A DNA stretch of 64,000 nt from Zancudomyces culisetae (lineage: Eukaryota > Kickxellomycota > Harpellomycetes > Harpellales > Legeriomycetaceae), in assembly GCA_001969505.1 (NCBI GenBank), contig LSSK01000009.1, positions 248,001 to 312,000 on the forward strand, written 5' to 3'. Positions 34,149-46,600 of this stretch are shown in pieces. Positions within the stretch are counted from its first letter, which is position 1, and each line of letters opens with the position of its first letter. A program made the position numbers and the translations under genes. Under the pieces are notes generated by a model, which was not told where the DNA came from, ran no database searches, and saw only the letters and a list, made by a program, of their open reading frames with translations.

Positions 34149-35341
34149 AACCCGAATTCGGGATTAAAGTCGTTGTATACTCTTTTCTTTGATCTCCTAC
34201 TCTCTTCTTCGTCGTCTGAAAATTCCTTTTCATTATCTGCCACTTCTTCGTCATTTAAATTACTCGCATCGCTTCCCTTGTCCTTTTTCAGTTTTTGCGT
34301 ATCCAAAAATTTCCCCTTTTGCTCAACTAAATACACCTTTTGTCCAATCTTTAGGTCGAGCCCCTTTACTTTTTCCTGGCCGTTAAACAGTATCAGATAG
34401 AATGGTGTTGACAATGGCCCAAATGTTTCAAAGACCTATAAAATAAGGATAGTTTTCAAAGTGAGGATTTAAGCACAGGACTATTCTACAGATATAAATA
34501 GTATTGGACACATATCATGGTATCATTTTTCCAACACACTTAATTCTTTACAAACCACACTTACCAATCCCAAAACCCTATAATCTTCCAACACCAATAA
34601 ACTGCCATAATCCATCACTCGGTATTCTCCTGAGATGTTTCCCTTTACAACAACTGTATTATCCACAACCGTATGGATTGTACCCACATACACAACTTTC
34701 GTATCTTTGGGTATTTCTGTAAAATCAACTTCTGGTGCTTTTGGTTGTGTAATTTCGTTTTTAGTTGCAGGAATCCATCCTTCCGCCATCTCCTCGTCAT
34801 TATCATCGTCCCATTGCCCTGCCCCAACATCCCCTGCTGCACCTTTACCTCTTCCTATCTTTCTATTAAGTGAATCCCCTGTTGTACTTTTGTTTTGTAC
34901 GTCTTCATCTTCACTCATCCTATATGAATTATATTTTTCAATCGTTTAAAAAGTGAGCAAGTATTCGTGTAAATGTTTAAACTTTTTTAGCCTATACCTA
35001 CCCTTCACTTTCGGAACTGCTATCTAACCAGTCGCTACTCTCATCCTCTGAGCTTTTGGCAACCCCCTCAGCTTTGATTCCTTCACTGTTTATTTGTATT
35101 TATAAATTATCTTATTAATATATTTGGCTCCTTTATACTATTGCTATTATTATTGTTGCTGAGTAGAAGCAAATCCCCCCCCCTCCCTCGTGAAAAGAAG
35201 CTTGACTTACCATTGGATCTCGGTATCCATTTCCTCAGTTTTCATTTCCATTTTCACTTCATTATTTCCTCCCTCAATGACATTTATCTCATTTGTGTTG
35301 GAAAAAACACGCTGCTCGTCGTTCATATTGTCGATTTCCAT
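34145..35341 (-). CDS. NAF1: H/ACA snoRNP assembly factor NAF1
   Basis: Four exons: 35341-35211, 35085-35002, 34919-34565 and 34435-34145, giving 286 aa with all phases consistent. The N-terminus is acidic and serine-rich (SSEDESSDWLDSSSESEG). The Gar1/Naf1-like beta-barrel follows: VYVGTIHTVVDNTVVVKG, SGEYRVMDYGSLLVLED, and across the last intron VLGLVFETFGPLSTPFYLIL. The tail has KGSDASN and EFSDDEEE. Naf1 binds dyskerin/Cbf5 during H/ACA snoRNP maturation and is replaced by Gar1. Its stop codon overlaps that of the convergent CBS-like gene within one TTAA (34145-34148). Confidence 0.92.
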
Positions 35342-37216
35342 TATTATTTATGTAAAGGTGAGCTCGTATTGATCTTTGTACACGTACACGTTAAATTTAT
35401 TCCAAAGCGCCAGACGAATTCTCGTTTAGGATTGATCTTGAGCTTAGTAGTTTCAAAAGTGGAATAGGATCGATTTTATTTTTGTGGCGAAATTCTTTTT
35501 CTGTGCCCAAAAGCTGTCGGTTTGCTCGCAAAATATAATAGGACATGAAAATTTTTTAACTTTGCACTTGAACTTATTTAAAATGGTGCAGGATTAAATT
35601 TTTTATACCATGCATTTTTGTTTGCTATTTTCTGATCACCAATGAGCATTACCTGTATGAACGACCTCTGCATGATTAAATGTGCAAGGATAATTGCATT
35701 AGTACACACAACCTAAAGTCACAATCGTATAATATATGTATTTTTAAGGCATCGGCGTACTATTATGAAGTGCCCAGGTACAAATAGACATGTTTCATTT
35801 TGTACTCAAGAGTCCCTTTAGCGGTACATGGTTACAATTATTCTTGTGCTTTTTGTTCCGATGTAGCATTTTTTTTTGGTATCTTTCTTTTCATTATTAA
35901 AAATGAACTCAAAAGTGGTTCGAGTTAAACCCAGCACTGCGCGACTGGGCTTAATGTATGAGCGAATAAAGCAGCAGTCATGTCTGCGTATCTTTGATCT
36001 ATACCATTATGAATCATAGCAAAAATAAGCACTTGTCTCTAATCTACTGTATACATTATTTAACTTTAAAACCAGCTTTCAATTAGGAAAAGTATAGCCA
36101 TAGTATTGGATCTGCAAACACATAAACACGTATATCTATATACAGTTACACAACTACCTTTTTTCAGAAATTTGAAAACTTCTAATATCAAGCATCTGTT
36201 AAATAGGCGAAACTTAGTGCTTAAGTGCAATAAAAAATATGAGAGAAAAAACATTAGTCTTTAATGAATCACCACGAAATCAACATATACTGCAGCTTCA
36301 TTTTGCGTTATTGGTAGTTTTTTCTTTTGCAATTACATCTTATTCCCGGATAAAATGCCATGTGCTCACGTATACAACCCAAAATTTCTCTTTCTGGCTA
36401 CTTAGCTAAGCTAAAACATTAGAATCATCTAGCAGCCATATATCATCAACTGATTTTTATTTTTTTCATGTGAATAGGCGTACGTATTTTCTATGATACT
36501 AGAGAATTACAAAGAATGGACCAACATCAATTAAAATTACCATGTATTGAGACGAGGTGTATTTTTTCGTTTGTTTGTACACAATCGGACTGATTTAAAT
36601 ACTAAAGAAGCACTTTAGACAAAAACCAACATGGTAGTATGTTCTTAAATCGTCACACTATCATTTTTACATACCCACAACTTGATTAGATAAAATAGTA
36701 GCTTTCTGCTATAGACCCAGATTTTGTTCTGGAATTTTTTGTTTCAGTACCAATAGCTGATTTTTCATTCAACCACTTAAAAAAATCACCCTACCATTAC
36801 ACACTAGCCCAACTGCCTTAACAGAAAAGGTAACAATTTTGATTAGCTGTGAATTTTCGCATTTTTTGTTAGTAGCCAATAAGCGATTCAGTTTTTTGTT
36901 CTAATTGATGTAAAATACTTTCATGTGAGTAGCATCAAACTCTTTTTTTTTCCTTCGCTTTCTTTGCCTCCATAAATTTGAACCTGTGCAATGTTGTGGG
37001 GAGGTGGGTGGGGGAAGGGCAGAGAAAGAAGGTGAGCAAATGGGGTTTTTTGTGCTAGATTTGTTCCTCGAAACGCTTTGCCTTTGCAAATTGCTAAAAA
37101 TTAAGATTTCGATATATTTTTTATTAAAATAGTGCGCACTTGTGATATATTTATATATCTAAATCAAATCCTTCCTCAATCAGCAGTACCCAAAATTATA
37201 TATACCTTTGAAAAAA
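35342..37216. other. Divergent intergenic region
   Basis: About 1.9 kb between NAF1 (-) and RVS161 (+). It holds both promoters. A small imperfect hairpin (CCCAG...CTGGG) sits at about 35933-35956 next to GTTCGAG, but no tRNA cloverleaf can be drawn. A G-rich patch lies at about 36994-37022. No gene is supported. Confidence 0.55.
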
Positions 37217-38307
37217 ATGAGTACATGGTAAGCGTTAACGATATTTTATACTCATTGATACCCAAAACTATGGTACACTAATCATTATTACAATTCTTTT
37301 TAAACCTTTAGGGAAAACTTGAAGAAAAATGTCAGTAGGACAGGAAACTCGGTAACTTTTTCAACTAACCTGTATGATAATGCACGTGTATCTAATTTTG
37401 CAACTACTCTTATTAAAAATCAATTTAACTAAAAAAAATAGATCGTTGGAGGAAGTTCGAACATAGTAAGAAGCATTAGCTTAAATCTATATCTGATAGA
37501 AACGTTTATAACAATGTTAATTTGATTAGGACGACTCTGAATTAAATCAGCAAATTGCAAATTTCGAGAGGTGAGTATCAAAATGGGTGTAACTTTCAAT
37601 ACTTTAAACTAACAATGGTCTTCATTTTAAATAGTTTTAAAAAGAAGGCAGAGAGGTTACTCTATGAATCTAAAAAATTTCTTGAAAGTTTAAAAGAAAT
37701 GGCTGAATCGCAAAATCAGCTTGCTGTTTATCTTAAAAATTCAGAAGGTGGTATGGACGAAAACTATGAAGGTGACGATAGTGATCAAAACAAGTATCTG
37801 CTCGCAGCAAAGAAAATACACACAGAGATATACAGTGAATTTGAAAATACGTATACCATTACGGTACTAGAACCCCTGGAGAAGTTCTGCTCCTTCATTC
37901 CAGAATATGAAAGAGCCATTTCCTCAGTCAAAAAGAGACATGCAGATTTAGATAAGGCAAAGAAGGATGAGATAAAGACCAAAAGTAAAACTACAGATCC
38001 TACACTGATAAACAAGGCTACAGAAGCCTTGGCGTACGGAGAGCGCGTTTACGAGGCTCTTAGAAACTCGTTGGTTGTAGAAATACCAAAACTGATTGAT
38101 TCTAGAGCATATGTTATTAATCCATCCTTCCAAGCCCTGGTTAGATCTCAACTGCAGTTTTTTCATGAGTGTTTGGAGTCTATGGATGGAATCTCAGATA
38201 ATAATGCGAATATGTCCATTGAGCAAGCCGAGGATGATCTTGACAAGAAAATGGATGATGTTTTGGCAAAAATTAAAAGTTTGGGGATTTGTAATCTTAA
38301 TGTTTGA
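37217..38307 (+). CDS. RVS161: BAR-domain protein Rvs161/Hob3
   Basis: Five exons: 37217-37227 (11 nt), 37312-37351, 37442-37465 (24 nt), 37530-37570 and 37635-38307, giving 262 aa, close to the 265 of yeast Rvs161. The tiny exons rebuild the family N-terminus MSTWENLKKNVSRTGNS. A canonical BAR domain follows (FKKKAERLLYESKKFLESLK ... NPSFQALVRSQLQFFHECLE). Rvs161 forms a curved dimer, usually with Rvs167, that tubulates membrane during endocytic vesicle scission. The third exon (IVGGSSNI) is the least conserved and its exact borders are less sure than the rest. Confidence 0.88.
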
Positions 38308-38541
38308 CCTTTTTTCTTCTATTAATAAAGTTCTTGCATGCGTACCGTATTTTACTTTTTCTTGATGACTTGAAAACCAGATTGGGTAACTATTCTCAAA
38401 AAAGCTAAAGCTGTCTCCTCTTCCAATAATTTTAGTATAGTAACAAAGTACTTTGGGTGGTTGGTGTTTTTTTTTTGTATTTTATAAATATGAAACAATT
38501 GAAAAGGGCAGACTGAAAAGACTAAAAGGTAACAAAAAGGG
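38308..38541. terminator. Convergent 3' spacer
   Basis: This 234-base gap separates the ends of RVS161 (+) and ferrochelatase (-). It contains AATAAA-like sequence at about 38324 on the plus strand. No gene. Confidence 0.5.
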
Positions 38542-40182
38542 TTATATCCTTTGGTTCAATATCCATTTTTTTGTAATCTCGCATTGCTCAGATTGGCATC
38601 CTGGACACCTCATAAATATTTGATTGTTTTCAGAGTCCGTCCCGTTCAAATGTGATTTGACAAGCTCGGCAAGGCACCTGATAAACTGGGGGTTATCGTT
38701 TGGTGGGTCTGCAACAATATAATGCTCGATTCCGTGCTTTTGAGCAAGCTCTCTATATTCAATTCCTAGCTCAAAAAGAGTCTCGATGTGATCAGATGTA
38801 AAAGCAATTGGTGAAATAACACATGCTTTACAGTTGGAGGCACCTAGCTGTGTAATAACTTTGTCAGTAGCTGGTTCAAGCCAGGGTAAGGGTCCCACCT
38901 TTGACTGCCAAATTAGCCGATAGGGGTTTTTAACATTTCGGTTTCTAAGTTCGGCTACGACGTGTTCAACTGTTCCGGACACTTCGCATGGATATGGATC
39001 GCCTTTTGCCACTGTTCGCAGAGGAACTGAGTGTGCAGAAAATAGGATTGGTGCGGTACTACGATGCTCCAAAGGTAGTTTCTCGATAGCCTTTTGAATT
39101 GAGGTTGCAAAAACCTTTACCAGCAGAGGATTGGTAGCCCATCTGTCAATAAAGCTCCATGATATTTCACCATTCTGGTCATACATCTTTTGAAACTTGT
39201 ACAGATTATTCAAGTTGCTACCTGAGGTTGTACACGAGTATTGGAAATATTGTGAAAACGCAACCACACGCTTCATTCCATCTTTCCTTATTTTTTCTAC
39301 GGCTGTTTGTATACTGGGTTCGTTGTATCTAAACCCAATGTAGAACTGATGTGGTGCTATATAGTATTAACATTAATATGAATATTATTCAACCTTGTTT
39401 TCCAAGAGTAGAGCATGTACTGGTTAAGTTAAAATTTGTGGAAAACGAATGAAAAGGAAAAGAAAGGGTAAATATATATATGCACCGCTTTTATCTTTAT
39501 ATTACCTGTTTCAGGACACTCTTTGTCGAGTATCTCAACCATGCCTTGAGCCTGGATGGTAGTCCACTTTTCTAGTGGTGAACCGCCGCCTATTTTACCA
39601 TATTCCTCTTGTATTTTCTTTGTTCTTCGACGAGCAATAAGTGGTCCCAAGTATTTCTGGAACGGCAACTGCATAATATCTCGATCCTGAAAAATGCTTT
39701 TTAGATATCCATTCACCTCTCCAGGATTTCTGGGCCCACCCATGTTTAACATGAGGATACCAGTACCTCTATTTACGTATTGTACACAGAAAGGTGTATA
39801 ATAAATACTTGTCTAATATTAATATTAGCATACTTGCCTATTTTTTCCAGCTCCATGCGAGGATGATAGAAATCTACTACCAATGGCCGCTATTTCACAA
39901 CATGATACAATAAGGTTATATACTATTGTTTTCTTTTGCTATTGTTATGGGAAGGGGGAGGTGGATCTATAAATTTCAATAAATCCATCCAATTTTCCTC
40001 AGATTTTCATGAATAACCCCTAATTACCGTTTAGAATAAAAGATAAACAAAAGATACGGAAAAACTATGATAAATGCGAGTAGGAAATTGAACAGAATGT
40101 AGCTCAGCTATATATGTTCAAATATACAGAAATATATTCGGAAAGTACCTCTAAAGCTTCCGCTTAAAATTTGTCTACGCAT
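38542..40182 (-). CDS. HEM15: Ferrochelatase, mitochondrial, 2Fe-2S type
   Basis: Four exons: 40182-40149, 39889-39838, 39768-39506 and 39356-38542, giving 387 aa. The first two exons give a basic presequence (MRRQILSGSFR, then a Ser-rich stretch). The body has GILMLNMGGPRNPGEV, SPLEKWTTIQAQ, APHQFYIGFRY, FSQYFQYSC, FSAHSVPL (active-site His) and PIAFTSDHIETLFEL. The tail CPGCQSEQC supplies C367, C370 and C375, and the FQYSC cysteine fits the fourth 2Fe-2S ligand of animal ferrochelatase. It inserts iron into protoporphyrin IX, the last heme step, at the matrix face of the inner membrane. Intron 2 appears to start with GC. The first exon is inferred from phase and composition. Confidence 0.9.
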
Positions 40183-41402
40183 TTCTAAAGATCAGGTGGC
40201 AAAATTGCTGGTGGTAAATAAATTGCTATCAAAATTGGCTATTAAAATCAACTTTTGGTGTCGATATTATCCAAAAGACATATATACCAAGATATTTTAG
40301 AACATTATTCCTGGGTCGTCCGCGTCCTTTCTAAAACCCCAATAATCACAGCTCCAATATGAAAACAAAAAAACAGTCGACTTTTTTCAAATTAACGAAA
40401 CCAGTAACAAGATTTGAATAGACTAAGCTGTAATTGGACGTAAATCCAACAGTCTGGGCCAATTACAAAAAAAAAGACTTTGGTTAATTAAAAAGCATTC
40501 ATATTACAAAGCCAACCAAGCTGCACAAGAAAAAAAGAGAGCCATTGGTGTATAGTTGTTACACCAATAAAAAAGCTTCATGTATACAACAAAGAGGCTT
40601 AATCATCATCCTTTTCATGTACACACAGATTTCCTATTATGTACGATTCGAAGCCTAGTGAGGTAATTAATCCCCTCCGATGAAAACATATCGAGCTAAT
40701 AGATACGTTCTAAGTATGTGTGTTTGTTCCTATAGCATAGAAATGTATTTATGCTGTCTATATATATATTGGTTATACAAAAAAAAATAGTACTGACTCC
40801 ATCCTTAGCGTAGTGTCCGCGATATAATATACCAGTAAGAACGCGTCTAATCTCAGCCAGTTAGCCATGGAATTAGATTTCCTATATACATACGCACAAT
40901 ACCAATGTGATTTTGATAGCTGATACCTAAAGCCATTATTTTGGGTTTTTTCTCGTCTTCAATAGATAAATGAGGAAAATTAAAACGACCAACCTGTTTT
41001 AAACTTCAAATTTTACCCCATTGTTCTTAGAACTTGTACCAATTTCAGGCGTTCTATTAATATAGTACCTTGAAAAAGATAAATAATTAATTAACCAAAT
41101 AACTATGCTCTGATGGTAGAAACAAAGTATACAATGCAAGTGTAGTATAATGCATTTACTAATTTTGTAAAAACGGCAATTGGAGCACAAATAAATATTT
41201 TGTCTTTACTCAAACTCGCCCTGCCTGAGTTCAGGTTTTCGCTCTTCATTATATATATTGGCTTTAGAAGAAATGAAAAAAATGGTATTTTTAGGGTTAT
41301 TAAAATATTAAAAGACTTGGGCATGTAATTAGCTAGTAACATGGAGCACTATAGAAACAGATATTAACAGGTTTATGTTTTTTCCAAAACCATCAATAAA
41401 TA
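40183..41402. promoter_or_regulatory. Divergent promoter region between ferrochelatase and MOB1
   Basis: About 1.2 kb of AT-rich sequence between two genes pointing apart. Several TATATA runs occur (for example 40760-40770). No coding exon was recognised. Confidence 0.5.
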
Positions 41403-42439
41403 ATGAGTAATAGTAACCGAATAATAGCAACCCCTTTAGGGAAAATAAAAAGGCTTACAGGCCATGGGGTATCGGTTAGGTACCAACTAAAAGAGTTTGC
41501 GGAAGAAACTTTGGGAAGAGACAGCTTAAAAAAAATGGTTTTGTTACCTGAAGGTGAGGATGTTAGAGAGTGGATAGCGTGTCACAGTAAGTATATTTTC
41601 TCTTTCTTTTTTTTGTGCCTATTATCAACTATATATATTTTCTTTGTATGTAATATCCTACAGTTAACACTAGAAATTTTGACATTTCGCTACAGTTCTA
41701 GATTTTTACAACCACGCAACACTGTTATATAGCTCGGTTTCGGAGTTATGTATAAAGGATACCTGTCCGAGAATGACAGCAGGACCTAGGTTTGTGTTTT
41801 TCTTTGTCATATACACTGGCTTGTTCTTTATATACTCTTATTTTTTGTATATAAATGGATATCTCAAATTGATATTCCAACATATAGAGTGTAAATACTC
41901 ATATTTATCTTTTTTCCTCTCTCGTCTCCCCTTCACTCCTTTCCCTTCAAAGAAAGATTTATGTAATAATTTTTCTTTGCGTATTACTATTAGGTACGAG
42001 TACCTCTGGAGTGATGGTGATGTATATAAGAAGGCGACGAGTATGCCTGCAAAGCAGTATATTTCACTATTGTTTAAGAGGATTAATACTGTACTAGACG
42101 ACGAAAATGCATTCCCGAGAGCAGATGGTAAGTTGGTTAGCTTGTACATTGTGATCTTGCTACTTCCAATGGCTTAACAGTTGTGTGAACGATTAACTTT
42201 AATTAGATGGAACATTTAGTACAGACTTTTTAACGGATACAGCGCCAAAAATAGTAAAGATGATAACCAGGGTTTATGCTCATATTTATCACCATCATTA
42301 CCCAGACTTGACAAGGATTGGGCTTCAAACAATGCTGAACACTAGTTTTCATCATTTTGCTTTATTTGCTACTCGATTTCGACTTGTGGAACTCAGAGAG
42401 TTGGGACCTCTGAGGGATGTTATTAAGGCCTTGGTATGA
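41403..42439 (+). CDS. MOB1: MOB1, NDR/LATS (Dbf2) kinase activator
   Basis: Four exons: 41403-41586, 41702-41789, 41994-42127 and 42207-42439, giving 212 aa with phases 1, 2 and 1. It shows the Mob/phocein fold: VLLPEGEDVREWIACHNFYN, SELCIKDTCPRMTAGPRYEY and RVYAHIYHHHYPDL. The first pair of cysteines (CX4C) and the two histidines form the zinc site. LQTMLNTSFHHFALFATRF is nearest to yeast Mob1. Mob1 binds and activates Dbf2-type kinases in the mitotic exit/septation network. Donor 2 is GTTTGT, weaker than the others, but it is needed for the frame. Confidence 0.92.
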
Positions 42440-42564
42440 GCCTTCAGCTGCGGCTTCCGATTTAGAAGTCATAACCCAAAGTTTTAAGTAGAAAAGCAAA
42501 GATATTAGGGAATTTGGGGGTTCAGATTGTGTAAATAAAACATCATACCTTTATATATGTGTAG

Positions 42565-42744
42565 ATGTTGTTAGTGCTTCGGTTGATACACCCACACCCT
42601 GTCATTTGTAGCTTGGAGAGGGAGGTAGGCAAGGGATCGATTGACCGTGTGGATGTCTACACTGACTTGACCACCAAGCACGAGGCGCGAAATGTATTTT
42701 TTTTTGCAAAGTCTACGCTGTATCACATCCTACGCAATTCATAA
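42565..42744 (+). CDS. Possible small ORF of unknown function
   Basis: A 59-codon ATG frame 126 bases after MOB1. Its base composition is less AT-rich than the spacer, and it includes EREVGKGSIDRVDVYTDLTT. The ATG follows a TGTAG that could be a splice acceptor. No family is recognised. It may be part of the MOB1 3' UTR. Confidence 0.2.
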   Translation: MLLVLRLIHPHPVICSLEREVGKGSIDRVDVYTDLTTKHEARNVFFFAKSTLYHILRNS

Positions 42745-43258
42745 ATACATACACCTCACCAAATGTGATACACAGTTTCAATTCTTACAAGTCTATGTTA
42801 TATGGGATAACAGTTTAGCTGTACACCTCTTTGTACAACTAAGAGCTGACAATATTTATTCTAAAAAGTTTAAAAAAATTATAGCCAAACTAATCGCGTT
42901 TACCTAGTGTAATAGAATATATCTTTTTTTTTGGCGAATGATGGTATCACTAGAGCAGAGTAGTTGAGCCCCATGAATGTAAACATCCATGTTGCGTTTA
43001 TTAGTACTATTTAGTAAACTTTGGAAATAGACCAATAAAGCAAGATATGCTCCATGTTTATACCGATGTTTTTTCTTTAGCGTTGAGTTAGTGGTTGCTT
43101 TTTTTATTTTTTTTATTATATTTTTTTTGCGTTTTGCCTAAAAAAATTTTTTTTCAATCAGAATTTTTTAATGTCTGTTTAACACCAAATCGAGAATATA
43201 TATTTTTGTTTTTCACAGTTTCAAAATTGAAAAATCAATTGGCACGGAAAAAACAAAG
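42745..43258. other. Intergenic, promoter of the PRMT1 gene
   Basis: T-rich spacer with long poly-T runs just upstream of the PRMT1 start. No further feature is seen. Confidence 0.5.
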
Positions 43259-44671
<1,413 letters not shown>

Positions 44672-44992
44672 ACCCCATCTCTCCCTGCCAAAATCAACCC
44701 TAACAGCACCTTTTATGCGCCTCTGTGAGTTTAATATCTATATTTTTACTTTTGTTTTTATTGTCTTATTTTTGTGATACAAGGAACTCTATAGAAAAAT
44801 CCAGAATGTATAGAATTTAAAGCAAAGATCTATGAGATCTTTTGGTATTTTGCCATCATTGCTTAATAAACCCTTAGCTCCTACCATTCCTTTCCTAACT
44901 GCTGTTTTTTCTCGCTAAAATATTAATCAAAGTAAACACAAAATGTTGGCACGAAGTCTCGTAGCGAGCACTAAATGGAAAGACATGCGGTA
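44672..44992. terminator. Convergent 3' spacer
   Basis: A 321-base gap between the ends of PRMT1 (+) and COA5 (-). It includes AATAAA at about 44864. No gene. Confidence 0.5.
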
Positions 44993-45333
44993 TTAATCTT
45001 CTTCGAAATTCCCAGAGTTCGGCACTCCTCTCATTCGCTTTCTCATATCCAACTAGTAGCAATGTAATGTGATTACAGTTTTAGCATATCAGGATTCATA
45101 TATATTTATATAAAAGTAACAAGAAGTATGAGAAGAAGAGAGAGAATTATACTTACTAGACCTCGTTTGCATTCGAACAGACTTTGTGATAGCAAAATGC
45201 AAGGCTGTGGTAGATTTTGTTTCAAGTCCCTGTCTCTTAAACACTCATTGATTGTATGCCTTTGAACTAGAACACAATCAGATTTGTTCATACAGTCAAT
45301 GAACGCCTGACGTACTCCATCGCAATTAGGCAT
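44993..45333 (-). CDS. PET191: Cytochrome c oxidase assembly factor COA5/PET191
   Basis: Two exons: 45333-45157 and 45052-44993 (phase 0), giving 78 aa. It has a CHCH-type cysteine pattern: C4-X9-C14 and C45-X9-C55, with C20 and C31 between. The conserved LFECKRGLLDMRKRMRG is split by the intron and rejoined exactly. Pet191/COA5 is a soluble intermembrane-space protein imported by the Mia40 pathway and needed to assemble complex IV. The size matches the family. Confidence 0.93.
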
Positions 45334-46542
45334 TTTTTTCTACAGTTATTTTTCTAGTTGCTGTATATGAGAAAAGGAAAAATGATCTTTGAATAGGTAG
45401 TTGTGTTGTATAAAGCTTCCTTTTGTTATCGGGTTAAGAAACGGAAAGGATAATAAAAACAGGCAAATCAGAATTCCATTTAAAATTGTGCATTTTACAG
45501 GGTTAAATCCCAAATAAATTGAACCAAATGAGGAAAAAAAATTTTCCGGAAGGTGTAAATGAGTATGCTAAACGGTGGGGAATCGGAAAGCTCAAGGAAA
45601 GGCGCTAGTAAGTGAGTCGATTTTGCGGAGAATTTTTTGAGAGAAAATCCATGCAAGAGCTGTGTGCAATAAATTGCGGATCTCCAGCTTTGTGGGTGAC
45701 AGACAGGAGTATAACTTGAGCACTTGTATATGCGACCAGACTGTTAGTGAGTAAATCATATGTGTGGAAGTATGTCTTGGTAAATGCAAGGCTTTCCACA
45801 ACACCCTAATTAATACTTTTTAAATATGATCTAGGCTGAAATAAAGACTGCAGCAGCAGCTTCGACAGGCCCCTTTGTATCATATATACATAAGTGCATA
45901 AGATTCTGGGAATCCTGCCCCCCCCCCCCACATCCGCTGAGCTCAGTGCAACTGTCTTTTATTTTCATTGTGTACACAAGGATGTTTTTTGTTACTGCTG
46001 AAACTAAGGTACCCAATGGATTACTAGGTCTATTCACATGGTTAATATCTTTACTATTTATTGTCCTTAAAGGATCTAGTTAATTTTCTGATCAGGTTTG
46101 AAAGCAACCAAAAGGATACACTACTAAACAGAAAGTGTGTTAATGAATTGATATCTGGTTGAGTAGGGTAAGTACTATTTTCCTATTCAGCTGGGAAGAG
46201 GGGGGGGGGTATTGGTATAGTCAGTGTGTTTATGAGTGAGAGTATTTACTGCTACTGGTCTGGAGGGATTACAGCGTTTTATCCAAATTAGCAGCAAGAA
46301 GTTGAGTTGTGGAGTTCTTGATGATGTATATCTATCTACCCTTGCACTAGAGTTGATGAATTCGGTAGTATCAGCAACTCACCTGTAAAGCCCCGTTTGA
46401 TTCTAGGTATGCATTAACAAGTTCTTGTAAGGTTAGAATTTATAAGACGTTTATTTTATGGGTAAGCTTTTACTCGTATTAACTTTGCGTTACTGGATAA
46501 CCCTTGGAAATGAAAAATAAGCCCAGGTTTTCATCATTGTTT

Positions 46543-46547
<5 letters not shown>

Positions 46548-46599
<52 letters not shown>
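46548..46599. repeat. (TG)n microsatellite
   Basis: About 26 uninterrupted TG dinucleotides. Such tracts are length-variable and can adopt Z-DNA. Confidence 0.95.

Positions 46600-46600
<1 letters not shown>

Noticed and set aside
35917-35965. tRNA-like GTTCGAG plus hairpin
   Set aside because: No acceptor stem, D arm or anticodon arm can be drawn; only a five-pair stem is present.
37555-37634. ORF start at 37555 for the BAR protein
   Set aside because: It reads through an intron (GTGAGT at 37571, AATAG at 37630-37634); using the splice gives the correct Rvs161 N-terminus.
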